This document shows positions 29,283-36,925 of a DNA stretch of 64,000 nucleotides, one piece after another. Below the pieces are notes generated by a model. It saw only the letters and a program-made list of their open reading frames with translations. It did not search any database and was not told where the DNA came from. Position numbers and translations under genes: made by a program. Source of the DNA: Gordonia jinghuaiqii (GTDB lineage Bacteria; Actinomycetota; Actinomycetes; Mycobacteriales; Mycobacteriaceae); contig NZ_CP059491.1 in the NCBI RefSeq assembly GCF_014041935.1, positions 1 through 64,000 of the forward strand, read 5' to 3'. Each line of letters opens with the position of its first letter. Within the stretch, counting starts at the first letter, position 1.

Positions 29283-29290
29283 TCTATAGA
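29283..29290. promoter_or_regulatory. Palindrome tctataga at the enoyl-CoA hydratase start
   Basis: A perfect 8-bp palindrome three bases upstream of the enoyl-CoA hydratase start codon, in the 119-bp gap between divergent genes. It shares tctata(g) with the two repeats upstream of the PrpD operon (15497-15525). It could be a GntR half-site or simply a -10 region; evidence is limited to motif similarity. Confidence 0.3.
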
Positions 29291-29399
29291 AAGTAGAGTA
29301 TCGAACGGGTCTTGTCGAGAAACACGTCGGGACCGAACCGAGGGCCACAACCCTCGGTCTTCGGCGGCCCTGCCGGCGGTGAACAGAGAGGGGATCGCG

Positions 29400-29831
29400 A
29401 TGAAGAGGATCGTTGTCGGCGTGGACGGGAGTCCGGAGGCCACGCGCGCGGCCGAACGCGCGGCCGAACTCGCGCACGGGTTGGGCGCGGAGCTCCATGT
29501 GGTCTGCGCCTACGAGCATCTCGAGGTCGAGCGGCTCCGGCAGGGCAGCGAGGTACTCGTCCGCTCGACCGAGGCCGACGCCGAGGAGAAGGCCGTCGGG
29601 GTGGCCAAGGAGTTACAGGCCCGGCATCAGACCCTCGTGCTGGCGCCGTACGCGGTCGAGGGAAAGCCCGGTGAGGTACTGGTGCGAGTCGCCGAGGAGC
29701 ACGACGCCGACATCATCGTCGTCGGTAACAAGCGGGTCCAGGGGCTTGCCAGGGTGCTCGGCAGCATCGCGCGGGATGTGGCGAGCCGGGCGCACTGCGA
29801 CGTCTTCGTGGCCCACACCCACGAGCGCTGA
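29400..29831 (+). CDS. Universal stress protein (UspA family)
   Basis: A 143-residue Usp-fold protein: VVGVDGSPEATRAAERAAEL at the N-terminus and VVGNKRVQGLARVLGSIARD near residues 108-127, corresponding to the nucleotide-loop region, although the usual G-2x-G spacing is imperfect. ATG 29400 follows agagagggg; a GTG seven codons upstream is in frame but less well placed. It is divergent from the enoyl-CoA hydratase gene and monocistronic. In mycobacteria such proteins are linked to hypoxia or stress adaptation; no regulator site is visible here. Confidence 0.88.
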   Translation: MKRIVVGVDGSPEATRAAERAAELAHGLGAELHVVCAYEHLEVERLRQGSEVLVRSTEADAEEKAVGVAKELQARHQTLVLAPYAVEGKPGEVLVRVAEEHDADIIVVGNKRVQGLARVLGSIARDVASRAHCDVFVAHTHER

Positions 29832-29840
29832 GTCCGCGAG

Positions 29841-29904
29841 CCGCACAGAGCACCCACCGCACAGAGCACCCACCGCACAGAGCACTCACCGCACAGAGCA
29901 CTCA
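29841..29904. repeat. Four 16-bp tandem repeats
   Basis: Four units of ccgcacagagcac(c/t)ca at 29841-29856, 29857-29872, 29873-29888 and 29889-29904. Units 1-2 are identical, units 3-4 are identical and differ by one base. The array starts 9 bases after the uspA stop and touches the stop codon of the following minus-strand gene (29902). Confidence 0.92.
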
Positions 29905-30468
29905 CCGCACCGCGTACTCGACCATCGAGACCCCGGAGGCGAAGTCCCGGCACGCGATGCGTTCGAGGAGTCTCGGCAGGTAGGTGCCGGGGGCGAACAG
30001 CGGGATACCGTTCCCGAAGAGCAGCGGCTGACGCTTGAGCACCAGACGGTCGATCTCGTCGATCAGCTGCGTCGCGAGGTTGCCGCCCCCGCAGAGCCAG
30101 ATGTCCCGTCCCTCCTGCGCTTTCAGCTCCCGGACCAGCTCGACCGGATCACGATCGGTGAACGTCACGCCGCCGGCGGGATCATGCCGGCGATGGGTGA
30201 CGACGTACTGGTCCAGATGGCGGTACGGGCTCGGTGCATCGGGCAGGCCCACCGCGTAGGTCTCGGCACCCATCAGCACCGCACCGAAGCTGCCGCCGCG
30301 CTGGTCGATCCCCAGCGCCTCGGCGATGTGGGTCGGGATGGTGTCGGCGTAGCGCTCGTTGACGCCGGCCATGTGGTCGCCCTCGATGAGGAACGCGTCG
30401 AACTGCCCCTCCGGGCCGGCGATGTATCCGTCGAGGCTGACGGCCACGTAGTACACGAGTTCTCGCAT
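29902..30468 (-). CDS. RibD C-terminal/dihydrofolate-reductase-like protein
   Basis: A 188-residue protein of the RibD_C (bifunctional deaminase-reductase C-terminal, DHFR-like) family: ELVYYVAVSLDGYIAGPEGQ at the N-terminus, GAETYAVGL in the middle, and an NADPH-fold segment ELKAQEGRDIWLCGGGNLA, where GGG corresponds to the cofactor loop. ATG 30468 is preferred over the upstream in-frame ATG at 30483 because ggag lies at the right distance. It is divergent from a tetR gene across a 74-bp gap with a perfect palindrome, so TetR control is likely. The natural substrate is unknown; most family members outside riboflavin synthesis are uncharacterised. Confidence 0.86.
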   Translation of the reverse strand: MRELVYYVAVSLDGYIAGPEGQFDAFLIEGDHMAGVNERYADTIPTHIAEALGIDQRGGSFGAVLMGAETYAVGLPDAPSPYRHLDQYVVTHRRHDPAGGVTFTDRDPVELVRELKAQEGRDIWLCGGGNLATQLIDEIDRLVLKRQPLLFGNGIPLFAPGTYLPRLLERIACRDFASGVSMVEYAVR

Positions 30469-30489
30469 GAGAGCTCCAATCACTTCAGA

Positions 30490-30527
30490 TGTAGTGGTTG
30501 GAAAACTACACCAGGTGTAGTGGTTGG
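30490..30527. promoter_or_regulatory. TetR operator candidate
   Basis: A perfect 17-bp palindrome ACTACACC-A-GGTGTAGT at 30505-30521, flanked by two direct copies of tgtagtggttgg (30490-30501, 30516-30527). It sits between the divergent RibD-like and tetR starts. Size and position are typical of TetR-family operators. Confidence 0.75.
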
Positions 30528-30542
30528 GCTAGTGTTTTCCGC

Positions 30543-31112
30543 ATGGTCCGAAACGACGACCGCCGTCGCGCGCTCGCCGACGCCGGAATCCAGGTGCTCG
30601 CCGGAGCCGGTGCTCGTGGCCTGACCCATCGGGCGGTCGACCGGCAGGCCGGGGTGCCGGTCGGCACGACGACCAACTACTTCCGCAGCCGGGCCGACCT
30701 CCTGACGGGACTGGTCGAACGCATCGGTGAGCGGCTCGCGCCCAGCGCGGAGTTCGTCGCCGAGCGTGCCGGACTGACGCCGACTCGTGAACTCTTCGCC
30801 GAGTATCTGCGCGACATCGTCGACCGGCTGCTGGCGAACCGGGAGGTCACCATCGCCCTGCTCGAACTCCGGCTCGAAGGGATCCGACGACCCGAGGTCG
30901 CCGAGATCATCGTCGAATGGCGTCGTGCGGGTTTCGCCGGCGACGTCGCCTTCAACGAGCAGGCGGGACTACCGGGCGACGCACGACACATCGCGCTGTT
31001 CCATTACGCGACCGATGGGCTGCTCCTGGACCAGTTGACCGGCCCACTTCTGCCCGACGAACCGATCGACGGCATCGTCGCGGCCCTCGTCGACGGGTTG
31101 TTGCCGGACTGA
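30543..31112 (+). CDS. TetR-family transcriptional regulator
   Basis: A 189-residue regulator. The N-terminal helix-turn-helix covers about residues 8-55 (RALADAGIQVLAGAGARGLT, RQAGVPVGTTTNYFRSRADL). The C-terminal helical domain is ligand-binding. ATG 30543 is chosen rather than the open-frame start at 30498, because the shorter form begins immediately before the HTH helix. It is divergent from the RibD-like reductase gene and overlooks a perfect palindromic operator, so it probably represses both genes (inference). Confidence 0.9.
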   Translation: MVRNDDRRRALADAGIQVLAGAGARGLTHRAVDRQAGVPVGTTTNYFRSRADLLTGLVERIGERLAPSAEFVAERAGLTPTRELFAEYLRDIVDRLLANREVTIALLELRLEGIRRPEVAEIIVEWRRAGFAGDVAFNEQAGLPGDARHIALFHYATDGLLLDQLTGPLLPDEPIDGIVAALVDGLLPD

Positions 31113-31136
31113 TCGGTCCGCTACTGGACCGGTGAG

Positions 31137-31841
31137 TCAGGCGTTCTCCAGGCGGTCGACCACGGCGCGCGCGAGCGACTCCGACGACGCCGGGTTCTGG
31201 CCGGTCAGCAGGTTGCCGTCGCTCTCGAGGTGAACCGCCCACGGGTCGCCGGTGGTGACCTTGACACCCGCCTGGGTGAGACGGTCCTCGAGCAGCCATG
31301 GTGCCTTGTCGGCGAGGCCGGCCTGCTGCTCCTCGGCGTTGCTGAACCCGGTGACGGTCCGGCCGGCGAAGGCGTTGACCCCGTCGCCGTCGGTCGCGGC
31401 GAGCAGGATCGCGGGTCCGTGGCACACCACCCCGATGGGGAGCTCGGCTCGATCCGCGTCGACCAGAAGCGCGCCGGCGTCGGCGTCGACCGCCAGATCC
31501 TCCATCGGTCCGTGGCCGCCGGGGACGAACACCGCGTCGTAATCGGCGATGGTGACGTCGGACAGGGAGATCGGTTTCTGCAGTTCCGGTGCCGTCTCGA
31601 CGACGTGCCGGATCTCGGCCGCACGGTCGGCGGATCCGATGCTGTCCACACTCAGGCTGTTCTCGTCGACCGGTGGACGGACCCCGCCGGGCGTCGCGAC
31701 GGTGACCTCGTACCCGGCTGCGCGGAAGACCTCGAGGGGCGCGACGGCCTCCTCGGCCCAGAACCCGGTCTTGTGACTCGAGCCGTCGTTCAGCGTCCAG
31801 TGGTCGGCGCCGGTCATGATGAAGAGAATCTGTCGGGCCAT
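31137..31841 (-). CDS. DJ-1/PfpI (class I glutamine amidotransferase-like) protein
   Basis: A 234-residue DJ-1/PfpI-superfamily protein with the nucleophile elbow GVVCHGPAILLAA (Cys140, His141) and Glu30 in GFWAEE, the residues that form the Glu-Cys-His set of Hsp31-type proteins. Length and the YDAVFVPGGHGPMEDL block match the Hsp31/YDR533C group, described as glyoxalase III or chaperone; an amidase role is less likely. ATG 31841 follows a good aaggagg site. It is convergent with tetR. The 139-bp gap upstream (31842-31980) holds no recognisable gene. Confidence 0.86.
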   Translation of the reverse strand: MARQILFIMTGADHWTLNDGSSHKTGFWAEEAVAPLEVFRAAGYEVTVATPGGVRPPVDENSLSVDSIGSADRAAEIRHVVETAPELQKPISLSDVTIADYDAVFVPGGHGPMEDLAVDADAGALLVDADRAELPIGVVCHGPAILLAATDGDGVNAFAGRTVTGFSNAEEQQAGLADKAPWLLEDRLTQAGVKVTTGDPWAVHLESDGNLLTGQNPASSESLARAVVDRLENA

Positions 31842-31980
31842 CTCGAGCCTCCTTCGTCGTGGGACGTCGATCCGTCCGGACCGATGCGTCGCGTGCGTCA
31901 GTGCCCCGCCCGCCAACGTAGACGCCGCTCGCGGCCCCGGCCACGACGCAGGTCAGGCCGCCGGCGGCAACGCTCCGCGG

Positions 31981-32814
31981 TCAGGCCAGGCCGGTGAGTT
32001 CGGCGCTGCGCTGCCACAGTCCGTCGATGAGTGACCGGTCGTGCGCCTGACGGTTCTCCCGGCCGTTGGCCCGGTGACGGCTGAAGTACACACCGTTGAC
32101 CGAGGGGTCGGCGCCGCGCTCGGCGAGGGCGATCAGTGGTGCAGCGCCCTGCTCCGGGGTGATCGTCACCAGTCGGGTCAACGGTGACCGGTAGGCGAGT
32201 CCGACGAACCGTGAGTCGCGACCGAAGCTGGTCGCCGCCGGGCCGGGATGCACTGCGGCAGAATAGATCCTGTCAGCTGTCCAGCGCTGGGCGATCCCTC
32301 GGGTGAACAGGATGTTCATGAGCTTGGCCGTGCCGTAGGTCCGCAGGCCCAGTGCGCGTCGCTTCTCGAAGTCGAGGTCGTCGAGATCGACATGCCCGAA
32401 GAGATTGCCGACGCTGGACGTGTTGAGCACCAGTGAGGCGTCGGCGGCGGCCAGACGGTCCCGCACCAGGTTGGTCAGCAGGAACGGCGCCAGATGGTTG
32501 ATCTGGAAGTTCGGCTCGTGTCCGTCGGCCGTCCGGTCGGAGGGGTTGAAGGTGCCGCCCGCGTTGTTCATCAGGACGTCGATGGCGCCCACGGACGAGT
32601 TGATCTCGGCGGCCAGATCGCGCACCTCGTCGAGCCGGGCGAAATCCGCGGTGAACTGGGTCGCGCCCGTCTCGGCGGCGATCGGGGCCAGCTTCCGGGC
32701 CGAACGGCCGACGACCACGAGGTCGGTCCCCGGACCGGCCAGCGTCCGGGCGGCTATTGCCCCGATGCCGTCGCTGGCCCCGGTGAGCACGATCGTTCGG
32801 GTGACATCACCCAT
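31981..32814 (-). CDS. Short-chain dehydrogenase/reductase
   Basis: A 277-residue SDR of the retinol-dehydrogenase/oxidoreductase type: cofactor motif TGASDGIG at about residues 12-19, MNNAGGTF, the Ser block LVLNTSSVGNLFG and the YGTAKLMNILF Tyr-Lys block. ATG 32814 follows agagg and begins right before the first beta strand. The substrate is unknown. Tandem 16-bp repeats lie just upstream of its start. Confidence 0.9.
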   Translation of the reverse strand: MGDVTRTIVLTGASDGIGAIAARTLAGPGTDLVVVGRSARKLAPIAAETGATQFTADFARLDEVRDLAAEINSSVGAIDVLMNNAGGTFNPSDRTADGHEPNFQINHLAPFLLTNLVRDRLAAADASLVLNTSSVGNLFGHVDLDDLDFEKRRALGLRTYGTAKLMNILFTRGIAQRWTADRIYSAAVHPGPAATSFGRDSRFVGLAYRSPLTRLVTITPEQGAAPLIALAERGADPSVNGVYFSRHRANGRENRQAHDRSLIDGLWQRSAELTGLA

Positions 32815-32838
32815 CACACCTCTCCCATCGGCGGGTTT

Positions 32839-32886
32839 CCCCGCTGTCACTCTTCCCCGCTGTCACTCTTCCCCGCTGTCACTGGC
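32839..32886. repeat. Three 16-bp tandem repeats
   Basis: ccccgctgtcactctt occurs at 32839-32854 and 32855-32870, with a third copy at 32871-32886 diverging in the last bases. The array lies between the SDR start and the end of the small acidic protein gene, overlapping the latter's stop codon (32879-32881). Confidence 0.88.
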
Positions 32887-33118
32887 CCTCGGCGGTGCCT
32901 TCCGAACCGCCGAGCGCATGTCCCTGATCCGAATGATCGGCGGCAGGAGCGGCGTCGTAGGCACCCTTCTCCTCCGCGATGCGCTCGGTCTCACCGATAG
33001 GAGTGTCGTCTTCGCCGGGGAAGATTGTCCGCGGTTTGTGCTGATCGGCGGGCATGTCGGGGTCCTCCTCGAGTGCGGCGTCGGTCGATGTCCAGGTGGG
33101 GTCGTCGTTGTCAGGCAT
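32879..33118 (-). CDS. Small acidic hypothetical protein
   Basis: A 79-residue, strongly acidic, hydrophilic protein without Cys or membrane segments. It begins MPDNDDPTWTSTDAALEED and contains FPGEDDTPIGETERIAEEKG. ATG 33118 follows gtggagag; an in-frame upstream start at 33151 is less well placed. I do not recognise a family. Composition suggests an intrinsically disordered protein. Coding is supported by codon bias and the ribosome site only. Confidence 0.6.
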   Translation of the reverse strand: MPDNDDPTWTSTDAALEEDPDMPADQHKPRTIFPGEDDTPIGETERIAEEKGAYDAAPAADHSDQGHALGGSEGTAEGQ

Positions 33119-33187
33119 CTCTCCACCATGCCCGAGGCCCCCGCTATCCAAACGACCTCGCGATCCGAACGGCGCCGCGATCGGGAC

Positions 33188-33470
33188 TCAGCCGACCTCG
33201 ATCCGCGGAACGGCCGCGAGCAGCTCGCGGGTGTAGGGATGTTGCGGGTCGTCGAAGACCGCGTCGGCCGTGCCGTACTCCACCACCTCGCCTGCGCGCA
33301 TGACCGCGATGTCGTCGCTGACATGGTGGATCACACCCAGGTCGTGGGAGATGAACACCAGCGCCACACCGGTTTCGGTTTGCAGACGCGCGAGAAGATC
33401 CAGGATGCGGGCCTGGATGGACACGTCGAGGGCCGAGACCGGCTCGTCGCAGACGATGGCCCTGAGACCG
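33188..33470 (-). pseudogene. Oligopeptide/dipeptide ABC transporter ATPase, C-terminal remnant
   Basis: The minus-strand frame encodes the C-terminal third of a DppD/OppD-type ATPase: Walker B and D-loop [21 protein letters not shown]-loop [20 protein letters not shown], and the family tail [20 protein letters not shown]. Homology stops abruptly just before AIVCDEP near 33466; no Walker A or signature motif exists upstream. Beyond that point the plus strand carries a different broken gene. It is therefore a remnant of an uptake operon, left by a deletion or rearrangement. Confidence 0.85.
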
Positions 33471-33930
33471 CGCCTGGTGAAGGTGGTTCTCCCGATCGAC
33501 CGCGCCGGGGTCAGCGTGGTGGACGACTGGGACGGCATCGGCCAGCATCGGACAGGAACCGGCACAACGCATCTCCGGAAGGTGCGGGTCACCGCCGAGG
33601 ACATCCTCGAGTACATCGACCTCGACGAGGACGGCCCGCCGACCGCGAATGACGGCCCACTGCTGCAGCTGTTCCTCCAGGCGCTGATCGCGGGCATCCT
33701 GCAGTCGGTGTCCGACGACGCGGTCGCGCTGCTCACCTCCCGGACGCGCACGTTCGAGCACGCACCGTCGCCGGACCCGCGCCTCGACCCGATCCTGCTG
33801 GAACGGATCGGGGAGATCGACGCGGCGGCGCACGTGGCGCGGGATGCGGTCCTGTCCGGCCCGGCACGTGGAGACGGCGAACGCACTCGCCCGACGCGGG
33901 ACCGCACTGCCGGGCAACGGCTACTTCTGA
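33470..33930 (+). pseudogene. SfnB/DszC-type acyl-CoA-dehydrogenase-like monooxygenase, internal remnant
   Basis: From about 33476 the plus strand encodes a middle segment of the DszC/SfnB flavoprotein family: [20 protein letters not shown], then [13 protein letters not shown], then [15 protein letters not shown] and [20 protein letters not shown]. There is no N-terminal part. Near 33870 the frame breaks, and a different frame continues to a stop at 33928-33930 (reading [16 protein letters not shown]), which I cannot assign. The family includes sulfur- and sulfone-acquisition enzymes, often encoded next to ABC importers, so the adjacent ATPase remnant may come from the same lost locus. Confidence 0.7.
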
Positions 33931-33956
33931 GTCCGCCTGTGTCCCGGACGATCGGC

Positions 33957-35111
33957 TCAGGCGGCGAACAGGATCCAGCCGTAGACGATCAGGCCGAACA
34001 CCAGTACCCCGAGGTAGGCCCAGCCCAGCCAGATCGCGGCGGTGGCGTAGGGCAGCCCCGTCTCGCGGCTCCGAAGGATCTGTGACCGCGCGCGGTAACC
34101 CAGGACGAGACCCACGACGAAGGTGATTCCCAGCAGCGAGAACGCCAACGCCCACAACGCCGTTCGATTGAGGCGTGGACCGGTGCCGGATTGCGGAACC
34201 ACATTGTCCTCCGGTTCCTGATGGGTGGGTTCGATTGCTGAATATGCCTGGGACACCGGTGAAAACGTGGCCGTACTCTCCGCGGCGTCGTCCTCATCAC
34301 GGGTCTTGTCGTCGGCGTGACCGGCCTTGTCGGGGAGTCCGCCGGAGACGCCGGCCGTGCGCGGAGAGTCGGGGCCGGCCGGCCGGGACTCGGAGGGCCC
34401 GACGCCCCGAGGTGTGTCGAAGAACGGATCCGAGCGTTCACCCGGAGGGGTGATGACCGGTCCCGGACGGCCCGATGGGGGACCCGTGGGGCCCGTGTTG
34501 TCGGTGGGCCGGAACGGTCGATTGCCCTGCAGCGGATGGTTGTTCCCCATCGGCGGGCCACCCGGCGCGGGGCGAGGCCCCGGGGGCGGCCGGTGCCCCG
34601 CAGGTCCATTGGTGGAGGGCCCGCCGGTGGGGGCAGGAGGCCGCTGTCCGGGACCACCCGGTCCGGGACCACCTGGGCGGGGCCCACCCGGAACGTTCGG
34701 GCGGGGGACCGGCCCGCTGGCGTGCGAACCGCTGCTGTGCGAACCGCTCGTGTGAGCACCGCTGGTGTAGGCGCCGAACGGCGCGCCGGGCCCCGCAGTG
34801 GGGGGCGGTCCGGCCGGGCGTTGCGGCTGCGACGGTCGCGGCCCACCAAGGGGAGGACCGGGACGGGTCGAGGCGCCGGGCGGGGGAGTGAACGCCGCCC
34901 GCGGCCCGCTTCGATCAGCACTATCGGCGTCGGTCCGGTCGGGACCGGGGGATCCGGGTGCACTGATCGGCGCGCTGGGCACCCGTTCCCAGGGGGCCGG
35001 GCTGCTCGACGGAGACGTCTCGTCGGGCGTCGACCACGATTCGCGGGCCCGCTGGGCCGCACCACCTGAGTCGGTGGGCGGGTTCGGAGAGCGCTCGTCG
35101 TCAGAGGTCAC
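33957..35111 (-). CDS. Pro/Gly-rich DUF4190 membrane protein
   Basis: A 384-residue protein. Residues 1 to about 300 are low-complexity and disordered (Pro, Gly, Ser, Arg, Thr). The C-terminal 75 residues form a DUF4190 domain with two membrane helices: [20 protein letters not shown] and [18 protein letters not shown], separated by a basic loop. The start is GTG 35111. It lies where M. tuberculosis has Rv0008c, next to ppiA, but is much longer, and orthology is uncertain. Function unknown; membrane anchoring with a long cytoplasmic disordered tail is the visible plan. Confidence 0.82.
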   Translation of the reverse strand: MTSDDERSPNPPTDSGGAAQRARESWSTPDETSPSSSPAPWERVPSAPISAPGSPGPDRTDADSADRSGPRAAFTPPPGASTRPGPPLGGPRPSQPQRPAGPPPTAGPGAPFGAYTSGAHTSGSHSSGSHASGPVPRPNVPGGPRPGGPGPGGPGQRPPAPTGGPSTNGPAGHRPPPGPRPAPGGPPMGNNHPLQGNRPFRPTDNTGPTGPPSGRPGPVITPPGERSDPFFDTPRGVGPSESRPAGPDSPRTAGVSGGLPDKAGHADDKTRDEDDAAESTATFSPVSQAYSAIEPTHQEPEDNVVPQSGTGPRLNRTALWALAFSLLGITFVVGLVLGYRARSQILRSRETGLPYATAAIWLGWAYLGVLVFGLIVYGWILFAA

Positions 35112-35168
35112 GTGTCCAAATTTACCTGTGTGTCGTGCCGGGGTCGGTGGGAGGCAGCAACCGGGGTG

Positions 35169-35348
35169 TCACGACGCCTGCGACTCCGTGCTCTCGGCGA
35201 GCGCCTTGCGGATCTCCTCGACGCGGGGAACGGTCGGGGCGACGGGGGGCGGATCCTGCCGCGCGCGACGCAGGACGACGACGCCGATCCCGGCCGTGAG
35301 CGACGCCGCCAGCACACCCAGTGCTGCGAGAAGATAGTTCTTGGGCAT
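35169..35348 (-). CDS. Small single-pass membrane protein
   Basis: A 59-residue protein with one N-terminal membrane helix ([20 protein letters not shown]) followed by basic RRAR and a polar tail ending [19 protein letters not shown] 35348 begins directly before the helix; the frame opens upstream at 35408 but that part is basic and unlikely. It is divergent from ppiA. Small membrane proteins at this location are common in relatives; function unknown. Confidence 0.7.
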   Translation of the reverse strand: MPKNYLLAALGVLAASLTAGIGVVVLRRARQDPPPVAPTVPRVEEIRKALAESTESQAS

Positions 35349-35459
35349 GGGGACCAGAGTGCCAGTCGGGAACCGTCGATGCCACCTCGGCCCGGCGCGT
35401 TTCCGCACCTCGAGGGCATCTCCGAACCTCCGCTACACGACAAGTGGTTGGATGGAGGG

Positions 35460-35981
35460 GTGACTACACAGAAAACCTCCGCAGTCATCCACACCAACCG
35501 CGGCGACATCAAGGTCGACCTGTTCCCGAACCACGCGCCGAAGACGGTCGAGAACTTCGTCGGCCTCGCCGAGGGCACCAAGGAATACAGCAAACCGAAC
35601 GCGTCCGGCGGAAACTCCGGCCCGTTCTACGACGGCTCTGTCTTCCACCGGGTCATCCCCGGCTTCATGATCCAGGGCGGCGACCCGACCGGAACCGGCA
35701 TGGGCGGACCGGGCTACCAGTTCGGCGACGAGTTCCACCCCGAGCTGCAGTTCGATCGTCCGTACCTGCTGGCGATGGCCAACGCCGGTCCGGGCACCAA
35801 CGGCTCGCAGTTCTTCATCACCGTGGGCCCGACCCCGCACCTCAACCGTCGCCACACCATCTTCGGTGAGGTCACCGATCCGGCGTCGCAGCAGGTCGTC
35901 GACGCGATCGCGACCACGTCGACCGATCGTCAGGATCGCCCGCTCGACGCGGTCGTCATCGAGAAGATCGAGGTCATCTGA
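35460..35981 (+). CDS. ppiA: Peptidyl-prolyl cis-trans isomerase A (cyclophilin)
   Basis: Catalyses proline isomerisation during protein folding in the cytoplasm. The 173-residue cyclophilin carries the catalytic region [20 protein letters not shown] (Arg of FHRVI), then [20 protein letters not shown] and the tail [15 protein letters not shown]. There is no signal peptide. The start is GTG 35460 after ggatggagg. The location corresponds to Rv0009, and length is close to the 182 residues of that protein. A perfect hairpin follows the stop codon by ten bases. Confidence 0.95.
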   Translation: MTTQKTSAVIHTNRGDIKVDLFPNHAPKTVENFVGLAEGTKEYSKPNASGGNSGPFYDGSVFHRVIPGFMIQGGDPTGTGMGGPGYQFGDEFHPELQFDRPYLLAMANAGPGTNGSQFFITVGPTPHLNRRHTIFGEVTDPASQQVVDAIATTSTDRQDRPLDAVVIEKIEVI

Positions 35982-35990
35982 CTTTCCCGG

Positions 35991-36020
35991 AGCACACCGC
36001 CCCGCATCGGGCGGTGTGCT
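35991..36020 (+). terminator. Hairpin between ppiA and the rhomboid gene
   Basis: A perfect 12-bp stem (agcacaccgccc / gggcggtgtgct) around loop cgcatc, nine bases after the ppiA stop. It may terminate ppiA, but its right arm contains the GTG start of the rhomboid gene (36014), so it could instead control translation. Confidence 0.65.
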
Positions 36021-36907
36021 ACCGGCACCCCGACCGTCCCACCGGCCTGTCCTGCACCCGGTGCGGGCGGCCGGCGTGTCCTGAGTGCCTGCGTCCGGCC
36101 GCGGTCGGCCAGCACTGCCTCGAGTGCCTCCGCAACGACGGCGTCCAGCAGGCACCGGCCTTCGGCGGCCCGCAAGGCCGGGGCGTCGGGTCGATGACGC
36201 CCACCCGCCTGGTCGCCGACCGGCCGTACGCGACCTACGCCCTCATCGCCGTCAACTTCGTCGTCTACGCGCTGTGTATCGCGCAGGCAGGGGTCGGTGA
36301 TCCTGGGAGAGCCGCGCTGTTCGCCAACGGCGACCTCCTCAAGAGCGACGTGGCCGCCGGCGAGTACTGGCGCCTGCTGACCTCGGGATTCCTGCACTTC
36401 AGCGTCACGCACGTGGCGGTCAACATGCTGTCGCTCTACATTCTCGGTCGCGCCGTCGAACCCGCACTCGGCGTCGCCCGCTATCTCGCGGTGTACTTCA
36501 TCGCCCTCTTCGGCGGCAGTGCCGCGGTCATGCTCTTCGAGAACGACGCCGCGCTCACCGCCGGTGCCTCGGGAGCCATCTACGGCCTCATGGGCGCGAT
36601 GCTCGTCATCATCCTCAAATCCCGCGTGTCCCCGGTCCCGGTGCTCCTGATCATCGGATTCAACGTGGTGCTCTCGTTCTCGCTACCGGGAATCTCGGTA
36701 CTCGGCCACCTCGGCGGGCTCACCTTCGGCGCGGCCGCCACCGCAGCCATCGTGTACCTACCCGGCCTCGTGCTACCGGCGCGTCGCCGAACCCCACAGG
36801 CCGCGAGCCGGGTCGGATGGATCGCGCTCGCAGCGCTTCTCGTCGTCGCGTTGGGCCTCGGTATCGGTGCCGGCCTCTCCTACGACGGGCTGACCTACAT
36901 CCGCTGA
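36014..36907 (+). CDS. Rhomboid-family intramembrane serine protease with zinc-ribbon-like N-terminus
   Basis: A 297-residue membrane protein. The N-terminal 40 residues have CYRHPDRPTGLSCTRCGRPA followed by CPECL, HC and LEC, a metal-binding-type Cys/His region. The rhomboid core has six or seven helices with catalytic Ser186 in GASGAIYG and His232 in LGHLGG, plus NMLSLYILGR. The first available start is GTG 36014, which falls inside a perfect hairpin following ppiA and lacks a ribosome site. The preceding in-frame codons back to the ppiA stop contain no start, so 36014 or a non-standard codon just upstream must be used. Substrates are unknown. Confidence 0.9.
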   Translation: MCYRHPDRPTGLSCTRCGRPACPECLRPAAVGQHCLECLRNDGVQQAPAFGGPQGRGVGSMTPTRLVADRPYATYALIAVNFVVYALCIAQAGVGDPGRAALFANGDLLKSDVAAGEYWRLLTSGFLHFSVTHVAVNMLSLYILGRAVEPALGVARYLAVYFIALFGGSAAVMLFENDAALTAGASGAIYGLMGAMLVIILKSRVSPVPVLLIIGFNVVLSFSLPGISVLGHLGGLTFGAAATAAIVYLPGLVLPARRRTPQAASRVGWIALAALLVVALGLGIGAGLSYDGLTYIR

Positions 36908-36925
36908 GCCCTCGGGCCCGGACCG

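Noticed and set aside
29841..29904. Short tandem array as CRISPR or integration site
   Set aside because: Units abut without spacers, are only 16 bp, and no cas or integrase genes are near.
31842..31980. Possible lipoprotein remnant (GLTCVVAGAASGVYVGG) in the DJ-1/SDR gap
   Set aside because: The hydrophobic segment is short, has no start codon in a suitable place and no further homology; it could be chance.
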